Shown here: positions 1-8,745 of the stretch, piece after piece
Layout: the number at the start of each line of letters is the position of its first letter
Position numbering within the stretch: the stretch's first letter is position 1
From: Bacteroidota bacterium
GTDB lineage: Bacteria; Bacteroidota; Ignavibacteria; Ignavibacteriales; Ignavibacteriaceae
DNA length: 64,000 nt
Assembly: GCA_020161395.1 (NCBI GenBank)
Contig: JAIUOE010000002.1
Location: 591,920-655,919 of the forward strand
Reading direction: 5' to 3'
Translations under genes and position numbers: made by a program
The notes under the pieces: model-generated
The model's database searches: none
What the model was told of the DNA's origin: nothing
What the model saw: the letters and a program-made list of their open reading frames with translations, nothing else

Positions 1-705
1 CAATGGGGCATAGTAACCTCGCCAAGGGTCAACCTGAATCCAACGGGCACTTCCCACAACCAGGATACTATCACTAATCTCATCAATGGTTTTTGGGGAA
101 GAGATTCCTGGCGGATTGTACATGTTGGTGAAGGTAATTCCTCCGTCAGTTGTGTGGTGGATTTCTCCAGATGCAAAAACCCATCCTTTAAGAGCGTTTT
201 TAAAATAAAACCCGCCAATATACTGCGCCGAGTCAATAATATTCCAGTTCACTCCCTTGTCAGTGGATTTTAACAAATAATAAACCACAGCTTCACCAGA
301 ACCATAATCGACAGAAGCATAAACGGTTGTGCTGCTGAGGAATTGGATTTTCTTCAAGTTTTGATATTGGGTTGGGAGATTGATCTCCGACCATGTTGAC
401 CCACCATCAGATGTAAAAATCATTTGGCTCGGGGAATTCAATCTGGCGAAAATATGGTTCTCATCAATAACAGATGCTTCTGTCAAACTGAGTATAGGGA
501 TTTGTTGTGCACGAAACCAGTTTCTACCCCCATCAGTGGTTTTTATTACATAACAACTATCGTCCGAATAGGCTGCAGTAAAATTCAATGAGTCGGTCAT
601 ATGGAAGCTAAATACCTGCCCACTCAATGGGTTGATTACTACACTTTCCCACTGCGAAAGCAGCAGGGAATTTATAGCAAACAGAAAAATTATCAATCGT
701 TTCAT
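1..705 (-). CDS. Secreted BNR/Asp-box propeller protein, partial (3' end outside window)
   Basis: I translated this frame from the window edge: 235 codons, open at the left border, so the C-terminus is missing. The start ATG at 705 follows a GAAGGA ribosome site and opens a signal peptide (MKRLIIFLFAINSLLLSQW). The body carries Asp-box (BNR) repeats such as TTDGGRNW, TSDGGSTW, STDKGVNW and TTDGGITF, which fold as beta-propeller blades. It is clearly paralogous to the gene just upstream (732-3152): both share the FHMTD segment right after the signal peptide and repeat spacing all along. The two are 26 bp apart in one orientation, so they are probably one transcription unit. By analogy with its neighbour the missing end probably holds a type IX secretion domain. 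The ligand or function is unknown. Confidence 0.85.
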   Translation of the reverse strand, partial: MKRLIIFLFAINSLLLSQWESVVINPLSGQVFSFHMTDSLNFTAAYSDDSCYVIKTTDGGRNWFRAQQIPILSLTEASVIDENHIFARLNSPSQMIFTSDGGSTWSEINLPTQYQNLKKIQFLSSTTVYASVDYGSGEAVVYYLLKSTDKGVNWNIIDSAQYIGGFYFKNALKGWVFASGEIHHTTDGGITFTNMYNPPGISSPKTIDEISDSILVVGSARWIQVDPWRGYYAPL

Positions 706-731
706 TTTTATTTTTCCTTCGAAAATTATGT

Positions 732-3152
732 TTATTTCATCAAAACCATCTTAACCGTAAGCGATTTTGTCCTGCCGGAAATTGTATTTGTGCAAAGCAC
801 CTGACAGAAATACATACCCGAGGATTCGTTACCCATCTCAAAATCCTGTTCATAATATCCATGACTGAGAACCCCTCTATCAATCTCTTTTACCAGTTCT
901 CCCATCGCGTTATATACCCTGATAACAACCTCGTTCTCCTCGGGAAGTGAGAATGAAACTTTCGTATTTGGGTTGAACGGGTTCGGGTAGTTCTGGTTGA
1001 TAGAGTAATTTTCAGGTACCTCGCCGAGGATCACCTCAACTTCACTGGAGTAGGAGAATCTGCCGTCATAATCGATCTGCTTGAGGCGGTAGTAGAGTAT
1101 CGCCGGGGCTTTTGCTTCATAATCATCATATCCGTAGAAAATCTTACGGGTGGAAGTACCGGACCCTTTTGAGAAAGCAATGGTTTTCCAGTCACCGTGT
1201 TTGTAGCGTCTTTCAATCTCGAAGCCCATGTTGTTGGTTTCGGTTTCGGTAATCCACTGAAGTGCAACTTTGTTTCCGGATTGTGTTGCCGTGAACGCAG
1301 AGAGTTCGACGGGGGTGTTGCCGCGGTTGGAGGTTTTCCATATACTGCCGTATCGTGTGACAGCTATCCCTTCAAAGCGATTGTACATTTTCATGAAATC
1401 GATTTCCGGGGGAGTCGATTGAGTTACAAATTCATTTACTCTCCACCACTTCCCGCCATCCTCAGTTGAATAAAACCTGTTCGCACTCAAAAAGTGATTT
1501 AGCGAATCACTACAATGAATTTTATACAAATTGGAAACTCCCGGGACAAAAACCTGTTCGAATGATATCCCGCCATTTTGCGTTCGGTATAGGTAGTTAT
1601 TGTCAACGATAGCATAGCCATTTTCACTGTCATAAAATTCGATATCTGTGATATTGAGTGGTGACAAAACGACCTCATTCCAGGTGTTTCCGAAGTCCGT
1701 GGTTTTAAGCAGTTTGCCGTTACAGGTGTAACCCGTACCATGTTCAAAAAACTCCAGCTCTTTGAAAATTTCTGACGAAGACAGTTTTGTGGTCCAGGTA
1801 TGACCGTGATCACTGCTCATATTGAGAGTTTTTCCCGAGGAAATCCAAATATGCCCGTTTCCGGTCGGCAGAATATCCCGTATAAATGCTGAGGGGAAAT
1901 ACGCGATGGAATCAAATGTCGCCCCCATATCATCCGACCGAAAAATTGTATTTAAAGTGGTCACATAAATTATCGAATCCTTATCAATGGCAGAGTTTAA
2001 CAGAGACCCGTTGTACAACCATTTTGTGTCCCAGTTTATCCCCCGGTTACCTGAGATGTATATCTTGCCCTCTCTGGTGGGCATCACGATAATGCCCGGA
2101 TCAAGGAACGAGGCAGCCGAAGGCGCATGGTTGAACTGTTCGGTCCTCATTGCCCAAGGTTGTGCAACATCTTCACCTGATACCACAAAAGATATTCCCA
2201 GACCTGCAGCATACAACCTGTTATGCACTAATTTGATATCTGTGTATTTCAGGAGTGCTTCGGGCCGGTTTCCAAAACTCCAGGTAAGCCCAAAGTCTTT
2301 TGTAATAATCAATCCGGGTTCATCTTTTATTGTGGTGACAGCAGTTGTTTCATTGATGAATTGAATATTATCCGGTTTTCCCCGGAGAAAATCAGAGTCA
2401 AAATCTCTTAGTCTCCAAGTCGAACCTCTGTCTGTTGAAATGGCGATCTGAGGTGCCTGATATGTCGACACAGGGGGTACAAAAATCTCTCTGACTCCAC
2501 CGACTATAATAATGCTGTCATTGATCTGACCGGCAGTGTTTGCGCTCAACATTCCCGGCGGGTTAACGATGATCGAAAAGGTGCTTCCGGCATTTGTGGT
2601 ACGAAAAATGTGCCCGCCAAAAATCCAACCCGATTGTGTATTTTCGAAGTGGAAGTTGTTTACAGGATTGATAAGCGAATCCATAATTTCCCAGGAAGTT
2701 CCTCCGTCACCGGTCTTTATCATCATCTGTTTTGTTGCGACACCACTGTTATATGATACAGAAGCATATCCGGTCAAAGGATTAATAAATTGAAACTTAT
2801 GAATTCTGAAGTAACGCTGCGGTATCTGAACAGTCGTCCATGATGATCCACCATTGGTCGATTTTAGAAGTGTAAGCAAATCAGACTTCAACACAAAAAT
2901 ATTATTCTGATCGGCGATTGCTGCATAGGCAGGTGAATTGGCAGGGATTCCGTAACTTTTTGTCCATTCTCTTCCCCCGTCACTGCTTTTGATCACAAAT
3001 GATGAATCACCTGAATAAACCGCCGTTATGTTAAGTGTATCAGTCATATGGAAACAATGGATCGTGCCGGAAAAAGGGTGTATCTTCACCTGAGTCCACT
3101 GAGCGTATGAACAAAAATTTAATACCAGTATAATAATCTTTAAATACTTCAT
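732..3152 (-). CDS. Secreted BNR-repeat protein with type IX secretion C-terminal domain
   Basis: An 806 aa exported protein. The frame is open further upstream, but ATG 3152 has an AAGGGA ribosome site and begins a signal peptide (MKYLKIIILVLNFCSYAQ). About twelve Asp-box motifs (SSDGGREW, STNGGSSW, TGDGGTSW, STDRGSTW, SSDHGHTW, TTDFGNTW, among others) fill residues 20-620 and indicate one or two beta-propellers of the sialidase/YCF48 type; no catalytic residues were recognised. From about residue 715 the sequence NYPNPFNPNTKVSFSL followed by a GELVKEI strand pattern is a type IX secretion sorting domain, so the protein is expected at the cell surface or outside. It stands alone with its tandem paralogue (1-705) downstream of ftsZ. 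Confidence 0.9.
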   Translation of the reverse strand: MKYLKIIILVLNFCSYAQWTQVKIHPFSGTIHCFHMTDTLNITAVYSGDSSFVIKSSDGGREWTKSYGIPANSPAYAAIADQNNIFVLKSDLLTLLKSTNGGSSWTTVQIPQRYFRIHKFQFINPLTGYASVSYNSGVATKQMMIKTGDGGTSWEIMDSLINPVNNFHFENTQSGWIFGGHIFRTTNAGSTFSIIVNPPGMLSANTAGQINDSIIIVGGVREIFVPPVSTYQAPQIAISTDRGSTWRLRDFDSDFLRGKPDNIQFINETTAVTTIKDEPGLIITKDFGLTWSFGNRPEALLKYTDIKLVHNRLYAAGLGISFVVSGEDVAQPWAMRTEQFNHAPSAASFLDPGIIVMPTREGKIYISGNRGINWDTKWLYNGSLLNSAIDKDSIIYVTTLNTIFRSDDMGATFDSIAYFPSAFIRDILPTGNGHIWISSGKTLNMSSDHGHTWTTKLSSSEIFKELEFFEHGTGYTCNGKLLKTTDFGNTWNEVVLSPLNITDIEFYDSENGYAIVDNNYLYRTQNGGISFEQVFVPGVSNLYKIHCSDSLNHFLSANRFYSTEDGGKWWRVNEFVTQSTPPEIDFMKMYNRFEGIAVTRYGSIWKTSNRGNTPVELSAFTATQSGNKVALQWITETETNNMGFEIERRYKHGDWKTIAFSKGSGTSTRKIFYGYDDYEAKAPAILYYRLKQIDYDGRFSYSSEVEVILGEVPENYSINQNYPNPFNPNTKVSFSLPEENEVVIRVYNAMGELVKEIDRGVLSHGYYEQDFEMGNESSGMYFCQVLCTNTISGRTKSLTVKMVLMK

Positions 3153-3334
3153 AATAATATTCCCTTTTAGATTCAGAAAAATACAAAAAAATGTAATACA
3201 CAAGCAATCGTTATTTTTTGTTTTTCGAAAATGAATGTTGGAGCAAGGAGGTAAGGATTCAAACTTTAACTCCCGTCGGTTGTATGAAGGGAATACTTAC
3301 CCGGCAGGTGGGCAAACTAAGGGGAGAAATAATG

Positions 3335-3373
3335 TTTGGAGCGGTGTGCCGGCTGAATTGCACACCGTCCAAA
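3335..3373 (-). terminator. Strong hairpin downstream of ftsZ
   Basis: TTTGGA-CGGTGTGC pairs with GCACACCG-TCCAAA (14 bp with one bulged base, 10 nt loop). It lies 31 bp beyond the ftsZ stop and before the next minus-strand gene starts at 3152. There is no long T tract after it, so it may be a weak terminator, an mRNA-stabilising 3' structure or both. The rest of 3153-3403 shows nothing I recognise apart from the ribosome site of the following gene. Confidence 0.5.
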
Positions 3374-3403
3374 CGGAGGTATTTAGCGTGTGTAAGTAGA
3401 AAA

Positions 3404-4708
3404 TCAGTCCATTATATTACGCAGAAATGCAGCACTTCTGTCTTCTTCTTCCTCTTTCGGTACTGAATTCGGATTGCTCTTGAACTTAAGTTCATTGATA
3501 TTCTCTTTTCGTGTTTCAGAGAAACTGAAGGTTTTCTGCTCGGGAACACCTGTTGTAACACCCAGTCTGCCGTCACGAAGTATCGCAGGAATATTGATAT
3601 CATCACTGTTGATTTGAACCTGTGGCATCTGTGGCGCCCTTGAAGTCTCCACCTGTGGGACAACAGGGGCTGCGGGCATTGCAACCACGGGGTTCTGAAC
3701 CGCTGTACGGATCATCTCGGGATTGCTGGTCGGTTTTGCAACTGCTGAATCAAATCCTGTGGCAATTACTGTAAATGAAACATAATCCTTCATCTCTTCT
3801 TTTTCCACCAGCCCAAAAATTACATTAACATCTTCGCCTGTGGCTTCAAGTATGGTGGCCATCCCCTCTTCCACTTCGTGCATGGTCAAATTCGAGGATG
3901 CAGTGATATTTACAAGCATCGCCTTGGCACCTCTGATATCCATGCCTTCGAGAAGCGGACTTGAAATTGCTTTCTGTGCAGCTTCTATTGCACGGTTATC
4001 ACCCGTGGCGGTTCCGGTACCCATAAGAGCCATTCCGCTCGATTCCATAACGGTCTTTACATCTGCAAAGTCGACATTTATCTTTCCTTCGAAAGTGATG
4101 ATCTCTGCGATTCCTTTTGTCGCTTCGTACAAAATTTCGTTTGGCTTGTCATAGCCTGAAAAAGCGGGAAGATTTTTATCCAGCAGCTCGTGCAGCTTTG
4201 AGTTTTTGATGATGATCAAACTGTCAACATGCTTCTTCAATTCCACCAAACCCGACTCGGCATTTTTCTTTCTGGTCGGTCCTTCGTAGTTGAATGGTTT
4301 GGTAACAATCGAAACAACAAGTGCACCGTTTTGCTTCGCTATCTGAGCCACGATCGGTGCAGCACCCGTTCCGGTGCCACCGCCCATTCCTGCCGTAATG
4401 AAAACCATGTTGGCTCCGACGAGTGCCTCCTCAATCCGGGCACGGTCTTCCTCAGCGGCAGCTTTCCCGACTTCAGGATTCGCTCCGGCGCCAAGACCTT
4501 TGGTGATCTTGGTTCCAACAGTTATCTTCTTTGTGGCAAGATTTGAGTCAAGGCTCTGAGCATCCGTGTTGATGGCGATGAACTCGACGCCTGAAATTCC
4601 CTGTTTGATCATGGAATTTATTGCGTTGCATCCTCCACCACCGACACCGACTACTTTAAGATTGGCGCGCAGAACTGGTACTTGTGTTTCTAATGTTGCA
4701 AATGGCAT
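3404..4708 (-). CDS. ftsZ: Cell division GTPase FtsZ
   Basis: Tubulin-like GTPase of 434 aa that polymerises into the division ring. The nucleotide-binding loop GVGGGGCNAIN (about 21-31) and the tubulin signature GGGTGTG (109-115) are intact, as is helix H7 (NEILYEATKGIAEII, from 190). The last 110 residues are a proline/glutamate-rich linker. Two tail motifs resemble the FtsA/ZipA-binding peptide: INIPAILRDGR at about 371-381, and AAFLRNIMD at the very end. The start at 4708 has a clear GGAGG. It is the last gene of the dcw cluster, 12 bp behind the FtsZ-like gene, and is followed by a hairpin. Confidence 0.98.
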   Translation of the reverse strand: MPFATLETQVPVLRANLKVVGVGGGGCNAINSMIKQGISGVEFIAINTDAQSLDSNLATKKITVGTKITKGLGAGANPEVGKAAAEEDRARIEEALVGANMVFITAGMGGGTGTGAAPIVAQIAKQNGALVVSIVTKPFNYEGPTRKKNAESGLVELKKHVDSLIIIKNSKLHELLDKNLPAFSGYDKPNEILYEATKGIAEIITFEGKINVDFADVKTVMESSGMALMGTGTATGDNRAIEAAQKAISSPLLEGMDIRGAKAMLVNITASSNLTMHEVEEGMATILEATGEDVNVIFGLVEKEEMKDYVSFTVIATGFDSAVAKPTSNPEMIRTAVQNPVVAMPAAPVVPQVETSRAPQMPQVQINSDDINIPAILRDGRLGVTTGVPEQKTFSFSETRKENINELKFKSNPNSVPKEEEEDRSAAFLRNIMD

Positions 4709-4720
4709 AATACCTCCGTA

Positions 4721-5299
4721 CTATAAGTTTTTTAATTCAGCCTGTTTAAAACTTTTGACTAAAGAATTGATAACACTCATCATCAATTCATTTTTTGACT
4801 TTTCTTCATTAGCTTTCAGCAAAAAATCACCGTTGTTTTTCTCGAGCATATAAAGTCTATACCCGTTTTTAAGAAAGAATTCGAGATTCTCTGTTGTTAC
4901 TTTGTCTTCATGGCTCTGCAGTTTCACTGCGATAAAACTTGGGTCTGTTCCTGTCTCCTCTGATGCCCTTACCAGCATCGGGGTGACAGATAATGCAAGG
5001 GGATCTTCTGCGGTAAACAGAACAATCATCGAAGCAGATTCACCCAACAAAAAGAGGATGGCTTTCTGCAGGTTATCAAATTCCTTCTGATTCAGAAAGA
5101 GTATCGAATCATCAACATAAAAGTCTCTGATTCCCTCATTCACAATAAGTTTCTTCCCGGCACTGTACTTCTTCAATTCATTTTCATCGGTTCCGACAAA
5201 AACGAACTTTACTTTGTCAAGAAATTTTTCACTGACGCTCTCGAGATGATCCGAGAGGAGCTTTCCAATTACAAAGATTACCGGTTGTTTAGAGATCAT
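4721..5299 (-). CDS. FtsZ-like protein lacking GTP-binding motifs (unknown function)
   Basis: A 192 aa protein with no recognised family, lying between ftsA and ftsZ. By eye it aligns with the N-terminal GTPase subdomain of the neighbouring FtsZ: VKFVFVGTDENEL (30-42) with VEFIAINTDAQSL (41-53); ASMIVLFTAEDP (89-100) with ANMVFITAGMGG (99-110); and the terminal helix NELMMSVINSLVKSF (170-184) with FtsZ helix H7. The glycine-rich loop and the GGGTGTG signature are replaced (DPLALSV), and the whole C-terminal activation domain is absent, so GTP binding is not expected. ATG 5299 overlaps the ftsA stop by 11 nt, which suggests coupled translation with FtsA. A TTG one codon earlier is possible. 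Homology is my inference from alignment by eye; function as an FtsZ partner or regulator is a guess. Confidence 0.8.
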   Translation of the reverse strand: MISKQPVIFVIGKLLSDHLESVSEKFLDKVKFVFVGTDENELKKYSAGKKLIVNEGIRDFYVDDSILFLNQKEFDNLQKAILFLLGESASMIVLFTAEDPLALSVTPMLVRASEETGTDPSFIAVKLQSHEDKVTTENLEFFLKNGYRLYMLEKNNGDFLLKANEEKSKNELMMSVINSLVKSFKQAELKNL

Positions 5300-6593
5300 C
5301 AAACTGACTTTTTATTTGAGAGAGAAAATCTTTGAATTTGCTCCTGCTTTTTGTCTTCGAGTCTTGTTTCACGGGTTTTTCGGCTTTGTTTCTGGTGAAG
5401 AATCCCTTCTTTTTCTTCGGTTCCTCGCCTTCATCGTCCGAAGAAAAATCTTCCTCGATCGGCAAAAGAAGTCCGAGAACAGATGAATAATCGGGTTTGT
5501 TCAGCTTTCCGAATTCTCCCTCGAAATGACTCTCATCAGGAAGCCCTATTCTTGCGGGAGCACCAAAAACCTGCTCCGCCAGATCGGTTATTCCTTTTAA
5601 CCATGCTCCACCACCGGTGATTACAATTCCCGCCCTGATCTTGTTCTTTACATCAGCTTTTTCAAGTTCGTTGTTAATCATTTTAAAGAGTTCTGCCACT
5701 CTGCTTTTTATTATTTGTGTGAGCAGACTTACAGGTATCTTGGTGCTTGGTCTGGGACCCACACCCTTCACTGTGATCAGATCGTCTTTTATAATTGCGG
5801 ACTCGGTCGCATATCCGTAATCCAGTTTCAACAACTCGGCTTCTTCCTCAATAACGCTTAAAAACTCTTTGATATCGAGGGTAACGCGGTTACCTGCGAT
5901 GCCAAAAACTCTCGAAAACCGTATCGCATTCCCCTGATAAATAAGTACATCTGTGCATCCCGATCCGATATCGATCATCAGGATTCCAAGATCCTTTTCC
6001 GCAGGTTCGAGTACTGCCGAGGCTGAAGCAAGTGACTGCATCTTCAGGTCAGAGACCTCATATCCGGCTTTTTTAACCGCTTTTCGAATATTATGGATAG
6101 CTCCTGAAGAACCCATCACCACATAATTTGCTGCTTCCAGTCTTGAGCATGCAACTCCCAGCGGTTTGGAAACACTTCCCTGCCTGTCAACAAAAAATTC
6201 TTCGTGAAGAATATGGAGTATCGTCATATCCTTCGAAAATGAAATGCTCTGTATGTCCGATTTCAGGCGGCGAAGATCGTCAACCGTTACAACCTGCTCA
6301 TCGTTTGTAATGCTTACATAGTTTCTCGACCTTATACTGCTCAGATTTTCACCGGAAATACCGGTCACTATGTTGGTCGCTTCCACCTCAGCTTCAGCTT
6401 CTGCCGCTTTTATGGCATTTTTAATCGATTCTGCGGTGCTGATGATGTTACTTACTTCTCCTTTGAGCAATCCGTCACAATCTGCCTCGCCACTACCAAG
6501 AATCTTGAACCTGTTTCGGTCAATTTTTTCGGCTATTACGGCACGAACTTTGGTAGAACCGATGTCAAGCCCTGTTATTATCTCGTTTTTCAT
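5289..6593 (-). CDS. ftsA: Cell division protein FtsA
   Basis: Actin-fold ATPase (434 aa) that tethers FtsZ filaments to the inner membrane and recruits later division proteins. Visible are the phosphate-1 motif GLDIGSTKVRAVI at 9-21, the phosphate-2 region MIDIGSGCTDVLIY, and the adenosine motif ITGGGAWLKGI near 330. The C-terminus is a basic linker (EPKKKKGFF) followed by a final amphipathic helix (KFKDFLSQIKSQFDDL), the expected membrane-targeting element. The start overlaps the end of ftsQ by 29 nt. The stop overlaps the start of the FtsZ-like gene by 11 nt. Confidence 0.97.
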   Translation of the reverse strand: MKNEIITGLDIGSTKVRAVIAEKIDRNRFKILGSGEADCDGLLKGEVSNIISTAESIKNAIKAAEAEAEVEATNIVTGISGENLSSIRSRNYVSITNDEQVVTVDDLRRLKSDIQSISFSKDMTILHILHEEFFVDRQGSVSKPLGVACSRLEAANYVVMGSSGAIHNIRKAVKKAGYEVSDLKMQSLASASAVLEPAEKDLGILMIDIGSGCTDVLIYQGNAIRFSRVFGIAGNRVTLDIKEFLSVIEEEAELLKLDYGYATESAIIKDDLITVKGVGPRPSTKIPVSLLTQIIKSRVAELFKMINNELEKADVKNKIRAGIVITGGGAWLKGITDLAEQVFGAPARIGLPDESHFEGEFGKLNKPDYSSVLGLLLPIEEDFSSDDEGEEPKKKKGFFTRNKAEKPVKQDSKTKSRSKFKDFLSQIKSQFDDL

Positions 6594-7347
6594 CTTTCTT
6601 TTCCATTTTCTTCGTCTTGCCCAAAAATATTTTTCCGGAATACCTCAGGTCTATATATTCAATTTCTTTATTAAGGGAGAGCTGCTCACTCATGTCTCTG
6701 ATTTGCTTCAGAATCAGAATCTGCTCGGCAACCCCTTTTTTCTTGCAAATGACAGGCGGCTTCATATCGGAAAACACCAGAACGATGTCGCCACCCTGTC
6801 TTAAATCAATCTCGGAGAGACTTGTAGCCATCGTACCGCCAATTAAACGGCAGGCTTTGGCTATTTTATACCCCGGTAAAATAGTGGAATCCGGAAATAT
6901 CCTGAAATAACCGGCTTTATTCACTTTCGTATTCCGAATTACAGGCCAGTCAAAGTTTTTTAACTCGCTCATCAAAGGGAGCAATTCAAGCTCTTTTGAG
7001 ATGAGCATCAGTTTATCACCGGAATAAACAGACAGAACAATCTCTTTTTCAACAACTGTTATCTTTACAATCCCCTCTTCTCCAAGCTGCATCTCCACAC
7101 TTTTTAAATACGGGTGGTTCAGCAGTCTGTCGTAAAGGACATTAAGCGGTGGAAATTCACCCTTTTCAGGTGACGATTTTGTAAACCTGATATAATCTTC
7201 AGGTGTGAGCATTGATGCTCCCGTCAACTGATACCCCGTAATCTTCTGTTCTATCTCCTTCTTCATAAAGAGCCCCGGCAGAGCCGTTGCTCCGGCTGCC
7301 AGAATGACAAGAAGAATGAGTGCGGGGATAATCCTGCTTTTTTTCAT
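6565..7347 (-). CDS. ftsQ: Cell division protein FtsQ/DivIB
   Basis: Bitopic inner-membrane protein of 260 aa in the FtsQ-FtsL-FtsB divisome subcomplex. It has a short cytoplasmic MKKSR, one membrane segment (IIPALILLVILAAGATAL, about 6-23), a POTRA-like region (ITGYQLTGASMLTPEDYIRF onward, 36-100) and then a beta domain. The C-terminal run of Lys/Asp/Glu after about residue 240 is unusually charged for a protein that should end in the periplasm. It lies 3 bp after murC and overlaps ftsA. Sequence similarity in this family is low; the call rests on architecture and position between murC and ftsA. Confidence 0.88.
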   Translation of the reverse strand: MKKSRIIPALILLVILAAGATALPGLFMKKEIEQKITGYQLTGASMLTPEDYIRFTKSSPEKGEFPPLNVLYDRLLNHPYLKSVEMQLGEEGIVKITVVEKEIVLSVYSGDKLMLISKELELLPLMSELKNFDWPVIRNTKVNKAGYFRIFPDSTILPGYKIAKACRLIGGTMATSLSEIDLRQGGDIVLVFSDMKPPVICKKKGVAEQILILKQIRDMSEQLSLNKEIEYIDLRYSGKIFLGKTKKMEKKDEKRDNNRA

Positions 7348-7350
7348 CGC

Positions 7351-8733
7351 TTATTTCTGACCGGAAGTGTACAGTTCAACAAATTTTTCACCATACTTCC
7401 AGATGTCGCCCGCTCCAAGAGTAACCACTATATCTTCGGGTTCTGTAATTTTCTGAAGTACAGCCGGTACATCCTCTTTGTTTGGAACATAGATAACATT
7501 TTTGTGTCCCATTTTCCTGGCAGCATCTGCGACCAGTTGACCTGTCACCCCTTCAACGGGTTCTTCCCGGGCGGGGTATATATCGGTACAAATGAAAATA
7601 TCAGAGTTGAGGAAAGACCTGCCGAATTCCTGATAAAAATCACGCGTTCTTGAATAGAGGTGTGGCTGAAAAACTGAAACGAGTCGTCTTTGCCAGCCGG
7701 CTCTGATTCCTTCCAATGTGGCAGTTGTCTCAGTAGGATGATGTCCGTAATCATCAACTACCATAATTTCCTTGTCATATTTCACTTCAAAACGACGGTA
7801 AACTCCGTTAAAACGCTCCAAGGCAGTTTTAATAACATCAAAAGGGACTTCCAGTTCAAGAGCGATGGTTACCGCAACAAGTGAATTTTTAACATTATGC
7901 AGTCCCGGTACCTTAATGGTTATATCGCCAAGCACTTTTTTGTTGTAAACAACCGTATATTTTGTTTTGTAACCGTCATGCACGATGTTAACTGCACGAA
8001 GGTCCGCCTGCGGTGTGATGCCGTAGGTAATAACTCTTTTGTTGATGTATGGTCTGATATCCAAAAGTGCAGGTTCATCCATACACAGAACAACAAATCC
8101 GTAGAAAGGCACCTTGTTTGCAAACTCAATAAATGCACCTTTGATATCATCAAGATCTCTGTAGGTATCAAGGTGCTCCCTTTCGAGAGTTGTAATGGCT
8201 GCTATTGCCGGCATTAATTTCAAAAAAGTCCTGTCGAATTCGTCGGCTTCAACCACGATGAAGTCACCTGCTCCGAGTCGTGCGTTTGTTCCGCCAAGAC
8301 CTGAAAGTTTGCCACCAACTATGATGGTAGGGTCAATCCCGGCTTCAGTGAGCACAAGTCCTGTCATTGAAGTGGTGGTTGTTTTACCGTGTGTACCGGC
8401 GATTCCGATGCCATATTTTTGCATTCTCATAGTTTCGGCGAGCATTTCAGATCTTTTAATCACAGGAATATTTCTGTGAATTGCTTCCTGAACTTCGGGA
8501 TTCGATTCCACTACGGCAGAAGAATAGACTACCACATCCACATCTTTGATATTGGATGCACTGTGTCCCTCATAGACTGTAGCACCGATTGATTCAAGTC
8601 TTTCTGTAATGTCACTTTTATTTTTGTCGGAACCCGAAACCTCAAATCCCTTCGAAATCAGAATCTCCGCGATGCTGCTCATTCCGATTCCACCGATACC
8701 AACAAAATGCACTTTAGTAAATTTTGAAAACAT
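7351..8733 (-). CDS. murC: UDP-N-acetylmuramate--L-alanine ligase MurC
   Basis: Cytoplasmic ATP-dependent ligase (460 aa) that adds L-alanine to UDP-MurNAc, the first step of the peptide stem. It has the N-terminal nucleotide fold with HFVGIGGIGMSSIAEIL (9-25), the central ATP loop AGTHGKTTTTSM (about 113-124), the Mur motif DEFDRTFLKL, and the C-terminal ligase domain with VDDYGHHPTE and FQPHLYSRTRDF. Length and motifs are those of a complete enzyme. The start follows GAGGATTGA. It lies 12 bp downstream of murG in the dcw cluster. Confidence 0.97.
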   Translation of the reverse strand: MFSKFTKVHFVGIGGIGMSSIAEILISKGFEVSGSDKNKSDITERLESIGATVYEGHSASNIKDVDVVVYSSAVVESNPEVQEAIHRNIPVIKRSEMLAETMRMQKYGIGIAGTHGKTTTTSMTGLVLTEAGIDPTIIVGGKLSGLGGTNARLGAGDFIVVEADEFDRTFLKLMPAIAAITTLEREHLDTYRDLDDIKGAFIEFANKVPFYGFVVLCMDEPALLDIRPYINKRVITYGITPQADLRAVNIVHDGYKTKYTVVYNKKVLGDITIKVPGLHNVKNSLVAVTIALELEVPFDVIKTALERFNGVYRRFEVKYDKEIMVVDDYGHHPTETTATLEGIRAGWQRRLVSVFQPHLYSRTRDFYQEFGRSFLNSDIFICTDIYPAREEPVEGVTGQLVADAARKMGHKNVIYVPNKEDVPAVLQKITEPEDIVVTLGAGDIWKYGEKFVELYTSGQK

Positions 8734-8745
8734 TCAATCCTCTAA

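Noticed and set aside
4721..5299. Pseudogene remnant of ftsZ
   Set aside because: The frame is intact over 192 codons, coupled to ftsA, keeps secondary-structure elements through helix H7 and has no frameshift; drift of a dead gene would not keep this.
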